From Taibaiella sp. (GTDB lineage: Bacteria; Bacteroidota; Bacteroidia; Chitinophagales; Chitinophagaceae): DNA of 64,000 bases. Below, in pieces: positions 54,898 through 63,100 of this stretch. The position numbers and the translations under genes were made by a program. Within the stretch, counting starts at the first letter, position 1; every line of letters starts with the position of its first letter. Under the pieces are notes generated by a model that had not been told where the DNA came from, ran no database searches, and worked only from the letters and a program-made list of their open reading frames with translations. The stretch is from contig JACDGL010000001.1 of assembly GCA_013815385.1 (NCBI GenBank), positions 248,001 to 312,000 on the forward strand, given 5' to 3'.

Positions 54898-55026
54898 TGA
54901 TCAATAATAGTAAACATACAAAGTGCTGTACTTATCGCCTGTCGGCGAAGGGATACTGCATTTTATAATGATAAACATTTTTAAAAAGCGTACCAACCCT
55001 TCGGATCAGCCGGAGGGTTTTTTTTA
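54898..55026 (+). ncRNA. candidate leader RNA ending in an intrinsic terminator, before the thioesterase
   Basis: About 128 nt run from a plausible promoter to a terminator-like hairpin. Inside is a short hairpin tcgcc-tgt-cggcga near 54937. A 10-bp stem (54995-55004 with 55010-55019, one G-U pair) and loop atcag are followed by eight Ts. The next gene's likely ATG (55046) comes 20 bp after it. This may be an attenuator or a small RNA. No known riboswitch family was recognised. Confidence 0.4.
54995..55025 (+). terminator. terminator-like hairpin in the thioesterase leader
   Basis: Arms aacccttcgg and ccggagggtt close loop atcag, followed by a T8 run. It lies upstream of, not after, a gene, so it looks like an attenuator or the end of a small RNA. 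Confidence 0.7.
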
Positions 55027-55045
55027 TAACTATAACTGGAGAAAA

Positions 55046-55462
55046 ATGAAACTGATAACTAAGAGGATATGCATGGGCAAAGACATAGGCATTCATGGCA
55101 ATGTATTTGGCGGTATCCTTATGTCCTGGATAGATGAGTCGGCAGCAGCCTTTGCTACCGAATACTGCAATACGCCAAATATGGTAACCCTGCGCGTAGG
55201 CGAGCTGGTATTTAAGAAACCATTAAAATCCGGCAACCATATAAGGGTATATGGCGAGGTGGCACATCTGGGCAATACATCTATAGTCTTGAGTATAGAA
55301 GCTCGTAAGTTCAATGTGTACAGCGGTGAGGAAACGGTTGTATGCACCACTTCCATCACCTTTGTACGTATAGATGAAGACGGCATACCTACCCCTATAG
55401 GCGAAAGCGTGCGCCGCCGGCACACCGAACTGATGGTAAAGGAGACAGTCGTGAATGAGTAA
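55046..55462 (+). CDS. acyl-CoA thioesterase (hotdog fold)
   Basis: A 138-residue hot-dog thioesterase. The opening MKLITKRICMGKDIGIHGNV and following FGGILMSWIDESAAAFATEY are characteristic of cytosolic acyl-CoA thioesterases (YciA-like, with the conserved Asp in WIDES). Start ATG 55046 is preferred: GGAG lies 5 bp before it, and longer forms (ATG 54968, GTG 54923) would translate a terminator hairpin. Hydrolyses acyl-CoA to fatty acid and CoA. Regulation by the leader is possible. Confidence 0.85.
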   Translation: MKLITKRICMGKDIGIHGNVFGGILMSWIDESAAAFATEYCNTPNMVTLRVGELVFKKPLKSGNHIRVYGEVAHLGNTSIVLSIEARKFNVYSGEETVVCTTSITFVRIDEDGIPTPIGESVRRRHTELMVKETVVNE

Positions 55463-55692
55463 TGCAGTATGAATATTGTCGCTATTCCCCCCTTACATTG
55501 TCATTCCAGTACCGCTAAATATCTGGTAATGGGTTTTACTTTTGCCTGGTATTCATTTGAGTATCTGCATTAATAGTGTTTCAGTTTGAAATTTGGATAA
55601 TGAACAAAAGGGAAGAGAAAAATACTTACTAAGGAAGTAAAAGAAGCAAATTAAAAAAGGAAAAGTAAGCAAACCATAACTAAATATTTGGT

Positions 55693-56154
55693 ATGAATGT
55701 AGAAGTAGAAATCGAAAAGTATATCAGTAGCCAACATGGACCAAAACGCAGTGACATGGAAAAGTTGCATATGCTGATACTTCAAGTATTACCGGAATGT
55801 AAACTATGGTTCTTAGATGGTAAAAACAGTGAAAACAAAACGGTTTCTAATCCCAATATAGGGTATGGATCTTACACCATACAATACACTAATGGAACAA
55901 TAAGGGAGTTTTATCAAATTGGTATGAGTGCAAACACAACCGGGATCTCTGTTTATATCCTGGGTATTGAGGATAAGGCATACTTAGCCCAAACGTTTGG
56001 AAAAACACTAGGCAAGGCAAGTGTCACCGGATATTGCATTAAGTTCAAAACGCTAAAGGATATAAACATTGATATACTTGAAGCGGCAATACGATATGGG
56101 TATGAGCTTACAAGTGGAAAAAAACAAAGGGCTCCCCACAATAATAACTTATAG
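55693..56154 (+). CDS. DUF1801 family protein
   Basis: A 153-residue cytoplasmic protein with the DUF1801/YdhG-like layout: N-terminal helix (EVEIEKYISSQHGPKRSDM), EKLHMLILQVLPECKLWFL, then strand pairs (NIGYGSYTIQY, FYQIGMSANTTGISVYI) and a C-terminal helix (DINIDILEAAIRYGYEL). The fold is small; its function is unknown. The gene looks A/T-rich compared with its left neighbours. It is a single gene in this orientation with 230 bp of non-coding sequence before it. Confidence 0.78.
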   Translation: MNVEVEIEKYISSQHGPKRSDMEKLHMLILQVLPECKLWFLDGKNSENKTVSNPNIGYGSYTIQYTNGTIREFYQIGMSANTTGISVYILGIEDKAYLAQTFGKTLGKASVTGYCIKFKTLKDINIDILEAAIRYGYELTSGKKQRAPHNNNL

Positions 56155-56322
56155 GCATCATTCTAAATGTGGATATGTTTATTTGGCTTTGGCATCCTGC
56201 CAATAGTATATTGCATTGCTATACATCCCTTTTAATTCTTTGATCTTTTATAATATTTTATCCTTTTATCACTCAACTATTAAAATCCTTTAATCCTGTA
56301 ACCCCTTTACCCTTCACCTTCA

Positions 56323-56382
56323 GGATGTAACATTATGCGACATTATGGGAGATTTTAGATATTATAATAAGATAATCCCACA
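56323..56382 (+). repeat. 60-bp element copy 1, before the truncated haemoglobin
   Basis: Shares 29 identical bases (tgtaacattatgcg then acattatgggagatt) and a 21-base block (ttataataagataatcccaca) with copy 2 at 56998-57058. Inside is an ACATTATG-CG-ACATTATG direct repeat, then TGGGA...TCCCA arms. It lies 156 bp before the gene start. Confidence 0.85.
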
Positions 56383-56526
56383 AAGCATTTCAGCATAAAA
56401 CCTCCCATTTTACCAGAAACAATTTATCATAATGATGGGCTATTATCAGATAGATCATCTACTAATTATTTCCTGCAACTAATAACATTTAAACCCATTA
56501 GCTGATTAGCAATCACCCACATCATG

Positions 56527-56534
56527 TAATTTTG
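56527..56534 (+). promoter_or_regulatory. -7 box of the truncated haemoglobin gene
   Basis: TAATTTTG, an exact TAnnTTTG, ends 4 bp before the ATG at 56539. A TTAG at 56506-56509 is the nearest -33-like word, 17 bp upstream. Implies a leaderless mRNA. Confidence 0.5.
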
Positions 56535-56538
56535 TTTA

Positions 56539-56934
56539 ATGAAACCGGACATCACCACCAGAAAAGATATAGAGTTGTTGGTCAATACTTTTTATGAAAA
56601 GGTAAGGGTGGATGATACCATCGGTTACATATTTGATGAGATAATAGGCGACGACTGGAGCCACCACCTGCCCGTTATGTATAGCTTTTGGGAAACTGTG
56701 CTTTTGCATCGGCCAGGTTATACGGGAAATCCTGTAAAGAAGCACATAGAAATAGATAATAAGGTAACACTCAAGGAAGAGCATTACCAGCGCTGGCTCC
56801 TGCTGTGGTCAGCCACATTAGATGGCCTCTATTCAGGCCCGGTAGCAAACGAAGCAAAAAGCCGTGCCAGCCTTATGATGCAGCTTATAAGCATGAAGGT
56901 ACAATGGGCCCGCGATGGCAAAACGATCCAATAG
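56539..56934 (+). CDS. group III truncated haemoglobin
   Basis: A 131-residue haem protein of the 2-on-2 fold. The N-terminal LVNTFYEKVRVDDTIGYIFD, with Tyr of B10, is typical of group III. SHHLPVMYSFWETVLLHRPGYTGNPVKKHIEI includes the family's GYTGNP motif and the proximal-histidine region. Functions in relatives include oxygen, sulfide and peroxide or nitric oxide chemistry; not settled here. It has its own -7 box and is preceded by a repeated 60-bp element shared with the porin/ammonium-transporter genes. Confidence 0.92.
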   Translation: MKPDITTRKDIELLVNTFYEKVRVDDTIGYIFDEIIGDDWSHHLPVMYSFWETVLLHRPGYTGNPVKKHIEIDNKVTLKEEHYQRWLLLWSATLDGLYSGPVANEAKSRASLMMQLISMKVQWARDGKTIQ

Positions 56935-56997
56935 CCTATCCACCTTATACCTACGCTCCAATATTATAGGTTAAGGTGGTGCTTTCATCTATTTTCC

Positions 56998-57058
56998 GGA
57001 ATGTAACATTATGCGACATTATGGGAGATTATTAATTTTATAATAAGATAATCCCACA
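56998..57058 (+). repeat. 60-bp element copy 2, before the porin/amt genes
   Basis: Near-identical to 56323-56382, including the ACATTATG direct repeat and the ends. Similarity also resumes at aaacaatttat (57093) at the same offset as in copy 1. It lies about 139 bp before the porin start at 57197. Confidence 0.85.
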
Positions 57059-57196
57059 GCACCTTCCCCCAAAAAAAGCGTTCGTCACTACCCAAACAAT
57101 TTATTGTAAAATAGGGGAAGTAAAAGACAATATCTCAGCCGATGTTCACATTTGTCGATTACTTCACCATACTTGAATTTTAGAATTAATATTTAT

Positions 57197-58357
57197 ATGT
57201 TTGTTACCCACCATGGAGAAAATAAAATCGTGAGAAAATATATTTCCATTGTCCTTTTATTGGTCTCTGAATGTTTTCACTCCTCCTATAGCCGTGCCCA
57301 GGCGATAGATACAGTAGCTACATACTCGCTTTCTGCATATATAGATGCGTATGGCGCTTCCTACACCGACCAGGTGGGATATGGCAACTTTCAGAAATTT
57401 CCAACCGTATCTCCTCGCAATAACGAAGTAGGACTCAACACCTTCCAGCTGGCAGCGCGATATGAAGGTGACAGAATACGGGCCATAGCCACGCTGCATG
57501 TTGGGGATATAGCACAAAGCTCCTGGTCCAGAACATATCCACTCATACAGGAAGCCCATATCGGTTTTCGCATCTTAAAAAACTTATGGATAGATGCTGG
57601 CTTTTTTCGCACACACTTTGGTACGGAGTTTCTTTTACCGGTTGAGAATATTACCAGTTCTGTAGCCATCGCCACTTATTACGAACCTTATTATGAATCA
57701 GGTGTGCGGCTCAACTTCGATCCTACAAAAAGATTGGAGATCAATATTTTTCTGCTGAATGGATACGGGATATATGAGGAGAACAACAAAAGGAAATCTT
57801 TCGGTGCAGGGGTTACTTACTCTGTATCTGATTATATAGGCATTGGCTATACTAACTACATAGGCAATGATGCGCCCGATAGTATCGCGGTTTCACAACT
57901 GAGAATAGCACAAAATATTTTTATTAATTACCAGCGCAACAAATGGAAAGTACAGGTGGGTGCAGATCTCTATTTACAACAACATGCGGATATCAATAAT
58001 AGCAACAGCTCGGCTACAGCGTATAGCGCTCTGGCTACCATCAGCTATCATATCACACCTGCCTTCTCGGTGTATGCACGTGGAGAAATATTTAATGATC
58101 AAAATGGCTACTTATCGGGCATCATTACAGATGTAAAAGGAAAACAGACCGGCTATAAACTATGGGGGGCAACAGCAGGACTGGAGTACAAGCCTACAGA
58201 TAATTCCTACATCAGGCTGGAAGGAAGAAAGTTACAGATGGATAATGACCAGGAAATATTCAGGTATAATGAGGAGAATAGAAATTACAGGTATGAAGTG
58301 ATGGTGAACGCAGGCATTTCCTTTTCATTGTTAAAAGGAATACAAACCAGAAACTAA
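57197..58357 (+). CDS. porin-like outer-membrane beta-barrel protein
   Basis: A barrel protein of about 386 residues. ATG 57197 is used; GTG 57230 (then RKYISIVLLLVSECF) would put the signal peptide at the very start and may be the true one. The mature part has alternating strands throughout, for example LSAYIDAYGASYTDQVGYG and LWIDAGFFRTHFGTEFLLP, and ends in FSLLKGIQTRN. It resembles Bacteroidota porins found with amt. It lies 19 bp upstream of the ammonium transporter, so it is likely a passive outer-membrane channel for the same system. Confidence 0.78.
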   Translation: MFVTHHGENKIVRKYISIVLLLVSECFHSSYSRAQAIDTVATYSLSAYIDAYGASYTDQVGYGNFQKFPTVSPRNNEVGLNTFQLAARYEGDRIRAIATLHVGDIAQSSWSRTYPLIQEAHIGFRILKNLWIDAGFFRTHFGTEFLLPVENITSSVAIATYYEPYYESGVRLNFDPTKRLEINIFLLNGYGIYEENNKRKSFGAGVTYSVSDYIGIGYTNYIGNDAPDSIAVSQLRIAQNIFINYQRNKWKVQVGADLYLQQHADINNSNSSATAYSALATISYHITPAFSVYARGEIFNDQNGYLSGIITDVKGKQTGYKLWGATAGLEYKPTDNSYIRLEGRKLQMDNDQEIFRYNEENRNYRYEVMVNAGISFSLLKGIQTRN

Positions 58358-58376
58358 TCTTTTAAACATAAATACT

Positions 58377-59606
58377 ATGGCAACATTTGATACCGGCACT
58401 ACAGGCTTTATGCTCCTTGCCACTAGTCTTGTAATGCTTATGACTCCGGGACTGGCGTTCTTTTATGGCGGCCTTGCGGGCAAGCGGAATATTCTGGGTA
58501 TAATGATCCAGAGTTTTGTATCTATGGGCATTACCACAATACTGTGGTTTCTTTGTGGCTATTCCCTTTGCTTTAGCGGCGATGCAATGGGCGGCATCAT
58601 TGGCAACCTGGATAAAGCATTCATGCACGGCGTAGATCTGAATACAGCATTTTCAGGTAATCACAAGCTGCCTGAATTTGTTTTTATGGCGTACCAGATG
58701 ATGTTTGCCATCATCACCCCCGCCCTTATTACGGGCGCATTCGTAAACAGGGTCACCTTCAAGGCATACCTTATTTTCCTGGTGCTGTGGCAGGTATTTG
58801 TATATTATCCTTTTGCACACATGGTATGGGGCGGAGGGCTTCTTGCCCAGTGGGGGGGTCGCGACTTTGCAGGCGGTATCGTGGTTCATGCTACTGCTGG
58901 TTTTGCAGCTTTGGCATCAGTTATTTATGTGGGTAAAAGGAGAAATACCGAATCAACACCTAACAGTATACCGCTAATAGCTATAGGCACCGGATTATTA
59001 TGGTTTGGCTGGTACGGCTTCAATGCCGGCAGCGAACTGGATGTGGATGCTGTAACTGGTCTTGCATTCTTAAACACCGATGTAGCCGCCTCATTTGCTG
59101 CTATCACGTGGCTGGTGATAGAATGGAGCCAGGCGAGGAAACCAAAATTCGTAGGCTTGCTTACTGGCGCTGTTGCCGGCCTTGCAACCATAACACCTGC
59201 AGCAGGATTTGTTTCGTTACCTGCAGCAGTTATTATAGGTATTTCATCAGGGATCGTATGCTACCTGGCCGTACATCTGAAAAACAAAATGGGATGGGAC
59301 GATGCGCTGGATGTATGGGGCGTACATGGTATTGGCGGATGCCTGGGCACTATACTGCTGGGGGTATTTGCTACGAAGGCGATCAATGCCAATGGTGCAG
59401 ATGGATTACTGGCCGGTGGAAGCACCTTCTTTATTCATCAGTTATTAGCAGTAATTATAGCCTCTGTTTACGCGTTTATATTCACGTATGTTATGCTGGC
59501 GGTCATCAATAAAATAACTAAGGTGCGCGTTACAGAAGAAGCTGAGGATAGGGGGCTTGATGAGTTCCTGCACGGCGAGAAAGCGTATGATGAAGGAGCA
59601 CTTTAA
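58377..59606 (+). CDS. amt: ammonium transporter (Amt family)
   Basis: A 409-residue inner-membrane ammonium channel with about 11 helices. Signature TPGLAFFYGGLAGKRNILGI, the recruitment-site Asp and first pore His in GRDFAGGIVVHATAGFAAL, and the second pore His in VWGVHGIGGCLGTILLG are present. The C-terminus (KVRVTEEAEDRGLDEFLHGE) resembles the PII-contacting tail of the family. No PII gene (glnB/glnK) follows, unlike the usual amt-glnK pair. Transport for nitrogen assimilation. Confidence 0.94.
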   Translation: MATFDTGTTGFMLLATSLVMLMTPGLAFFYGGLAGKRNILGIMIQSFVSMGITTILWFLCGYSLCFSGDAMGGIIGNLDKAFMHGVDLNTAFSGNHKLPEFVFMAYQMMFAIITPALITGAFVNRVTFKAYLIFLVLWQVFVYYPFAHMVWGGGLLAQWGGRDFAGGIVVHATAGFAALASVIYVGKRRNTESTPNSIPLIAIGTGLLWFGWYGFNAGSELDVDAVTGLAFLNTDVAASFAAITWLVIEWSQARKPKFVGLLTGAVAGLATITPAAGFVSLPAAVIIGISSGIVCYLAVHLKNKMGWDDALDVWGVHGIGGCLGTILLGVFATKAINANGADGLLAGGSTFFIHQLLAVIIASVYAFIFTYVMLAVINKITKVRVTEEAEDRGLDEFLHGEKAYDEGAL

Positions 59607-59673
59607 AATTGGAATTAGTAAAATCGAACGTTTTTGCCAACTCTCATTATAACATTATTTTAATCTTACTTCT

Positions 59674-60132
59674 ATGGATATAAAAGAGCCTATTTCTATT
59701 GATGATTTCAAAAAGAAAAGAAAGGAAATTTTGCAGTCAAAGTCGGAAGAGCAAGCTAAAAAATCTTTTTTAGACAGGTTGGCGGTATGGATAACCGAGC
59801 ATGTGGGGAGCATGGGCTTTTTCATGATCATATTTACCTGGACAGCGATATGGCTGGGTTGGAACATTCTTGCACCTAAGAATGCACGGTTCGATCCCTT
59901 CCCGGGGTTTGTTCTCTGGCTGTTTATTTCAAATATGATACAACTCTTTCTAATGCCATTAATTATGATTGGCCAGAACGTTCAATCAAGACATGCAGAT
60001 CTAAGAGCGGAAGTAGACCTTAAAATAAATATGCAGGCCGAGTTAGAAACAGAAACTATCTTATCCCACCTGGAATATCAAAACAAGATGATCATACAGA
60101 TATTGAAGGATATTGAAAAAAAGACTACCTGA
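59674..60132 (+). CDS. DUF1003 family membrane protein
   Basis: A 152-residue protein with two predicted helices in the DUF1003 pattern: RLAVWITEHVGSMGFFMIIF and GFVLWLFISNMIQLFLMPL, separated by WNILAPKNARFDPFPG. The N-terminus is Lys-rich and charged, and the C-terminus is a coiled helical tail (LEYQNKMIIQILKDIEK). Function of DUF1003 is unknown. It lies 68 bp after amt and ends at a hairpin between convergent genes. Confidence 0.85.
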   Translation: MDIKEPISIDDFKKKRKEILQSKSEEQAKKSFLDRLAVWITEHVGSMGFFMIIFTWTAIWLGWNILAPKNARFDPFPGFVLWLFISNMIQLFLMPLIMIGQNVQSRHADLRAEVDLKINMQAELETETILSHLEYQNKMIIQILKDIEKKTT

Positions 60133-60143
60133 CCAAAAAGATT

Positions 60144-60175
60144 GATGACCATTGCACCGGTGTGCAATGGTCATC
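60144..60175. terminator. hairpin between convergent DUF1003 and glucan-synthase-like genes
   Basis: A perfect 14-bp stem (gatgaccattgcac / gtgcaatggtcatc) with a 4-nt loop cggt. No strong T tract on either side, so it is a weaker terminator. Confidence 0.6.
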
Positions 60176-60183
60176 ATCTATAA

Positions 60184-63100
60184 TTAAGCATTCTTCTCCG
60201 TAAATATTGTTACTTCCACCAGGCGCTCTTTCCGGTCATCGATAAGTGAAATGGCATTACCATCCTGCTTCACTCCATCTATAGTTACTGTAGTTTCTCC
60301 CATACCATTCTTTTGCTGAACACTAATGTGGTATAGCGTAGCCTTATATCGATAATGCACTTTAAAAGCCTGCCAGTCTGCAGGGATACAGGGCACTATA
60401 AATAACTTATCCGCTTCAGTTTTCAACCCTAAGAACGACTCTACTATCAACTGGTACAACCAACTTGCAGAACCGGAATACCAGGTCCAGCCACCGCGTC
60501 CGGTATGTGGTGCCACAGCATATATATCACCTGCCACCACATACGGTTCCACCTTATAGATTCCTATCTTATCTGGAGAGCTACCATGGTTTATAGGATT
60601 GATCATTTGTAATAATTCCCATGTACGTTTACTATCACCCGCTTTGGCAAATGCCATTATCATCCATACGGCAGCATGTGTATATTGTCCGCCATTCTCG
60701 CGCACTCCGGGCACATACCCTTTTATATATCCCGGATCTATTGGTGCTTTATCAAACGGCGGATCTAAGAGCTGTATCAAAGCGGCCTCTTTCTTTACCA
60801 ATCGCTTTTCTGCTGATTCCATAGCTATTTTGGAACGTTCCGGATTACCTCCTCCGGATAATACAGACCAACTTTGCGCTATAGAATCTATCTGGCAATC
60901 CTGGTTGGTGGAGGAGCCGAGGGGGGTACCATCATCAAAGTATGCACGGCGGTACCATTCACCATCCCAGCCGTTTTTATCAAGCGCAGCCCGTAAAGTT
61001 TCCGCTTCCTTTTTGCACTGCTCAGCAAAATCCGGATCATTGTGTGACGTAGCTATCGGGGTAAACCTTGTAAGGACATCATAAAGAAAAAATCCTAACC
61101 AGATACTTTCGCCTTTACCGCCTGCCCCTACCCTGTCCATACCATCATTCCAATCACCAGTACCCATGAGTGGCAGGCCATGTTGACCAAAATTCAATCC
61201 ATGCTTTATCGCCTGCACACAATGCTGGTAAAGGGTCGCAGATTGACTGGATGCTGATGGGAGATCGTAATAGGATTCTTCGCCTGTATTGAGCATACGT
61301 CCTTTAAGAAAGGATGAAGACTCTTCGAGGATTTGAACATCACCTGTATGTACCAGGTAGCGGCTGGTTACAAAAGGTAGCCATAAATAATCATCCGATA
61401 TCCTTGTCCTCACGCCCCTGCCGGTTGGTGGATGCCACCAATGCTGCACATCGCCTTCTTCAAATTGGCGCGAAGCACAAAGCAATACCTGCTTCCTTGC
61501 CAGTTCCGGATGCGCATGTAGTAATGATAATACATCCTGTAGCTGATCGCGAAAGCCAAAGGCACCACCAGACTGGTAATAACCACTACGCCCCCATAGC
61601 CGGCAAGACAAGCTCTGGTAAGTAAGCCAGCCGTTTGCAATCGTATTAATAGCAGTATCTGGTGTTTCTACCTGCAATGCAGAAGTAGTATCCTTCCAAT
61701 ATTTCTTAACCTTCTCAAGAGCCTCACGGGCTACAGCAGCACCACGTGATTTAGTTACAATATAACCAGCATTATTTGCATCAAACCCGGCCCCTAACCT
61801 AAAAATGATCTCCCGCTCCTCACCTTCTGCAAGATCAAAAGACGCCTGAATTGCAGCACATGGATCTAATGCTACCCCAATTTTACCCGAGAGTTTTATT
61901 CGGCGCATAGCATCCGGATTTTGCAAAGAACTATTACGGCCTATAAATTCGGCCCGGTCAGCAGTATAAGTTTTTATAGTTTCATCTGTATCAAAGAACG
62001 CTACGTGATTGGCAAACTCTGTACTGTAAGGATTTCTTGAAAAAAAGGCTCCCGTAACCGGATCGATCTCTGTGATAATATGCATTGCTGTTTTGGCACG
62101 CAGGTCACCTAATACCCATTCTGTATAACCGGTAGCGGATAAGCGCCGCGGCCGGCCTGAATCATTCCGGACTTTAATAACCGTAAATTTCACAGGCATT
62201 TCTATATCCACGTACACGGTCATCTCAGAATGAATGCCGTCTTCACTATGTTCAAAGACGCTATACCCAAAGCCATGCCTGGTAATATATGTAGCTTCAC
62301 CACCCCTGGGCAATGGGGTAGCCGACCAGGAATAGCCGTTATCCTCGTCGCGTAGATAAAAAACTTCACCGGCACTATCTGTCACCGGATCATTGTTCCA
62401 TGGTGTCAACCGCAGTTCATGGGCATTCTCTGTCCATGTATAGGCTTGCCCACTCTCTGAAACCACTGTGCCAAACACTGGATTTGCAATTACGTTTACC
62501 CACGGTACCGGTGTTCTGTTTTTATTATCAACAGCTATTACATATTCAAGCCCATCAGGTGAGAAGCCACCTGAACCATTGAAAAACAATAAATTTTCCG
62601 GTAACTTAATAGGGGTATTTGCAGGCTTGTAAGTGTTCGCATTGCTTATAAGTGGGATTCTGGATCTCACAGCACCATCTTCTTTTATGTAATTATCTAA
62701 GGGTCCATTGGTATCTGTGATATTCATACGGGCAACCGTTTGAAAAAGAATGCGATCTTCAGTAGATATCTGATCAGCAGCACGTACAAATACACCGCCT
62801 GGTTTATCTACTAACTCATATGGTATCAGTGCCTGTATTTGATTTTGAAAATCCAGCCTATAGCCATCATGATCTTCGTTCCAGATCACAAGGTCCACAA
62901 ACAGGCCTTTTAACCGCCAGTAAGTATGTGCTTTTATCAGTTGTTTGGCCAACTCGATATTGCTTTGATCTTCTATATGCAAAAGAACAATTGGGAGATC
63001 ACCTGAAATAGAATATCCCCACAATCCTGATTGACCTCTTTGGTTCTTTATGATAATTGATGCATCGGCACGCATGACAGGGTTTGTATAAATAATGGAA

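Larger units (their letters stand above)
56155..56538. other. 384-bp region upstream of the truncated haemoglobin gene
   Basis: Holds copy 1 of a repeated element (56323-56382) and a promoter just before the gene (56527-56534). The sequence in between (56383-56520) is A/T-rich with partial similarity to the region after copy 2, for example aaacaatttat at the same spacing. No gene was seen. Confidence 0.55.

Noticed and set aside
54898-55026. The leader as a signal recognition particle RNA
   Set aside because: The expected tetraloop core with GGAAGG and AGCAGC words is absent.
59880-59900. A ggttcgatccc word resembling a tRNA T-arm
   Set aside because: It lies inside the DUF1003 coding sequence and no cloverleaf forms around it.
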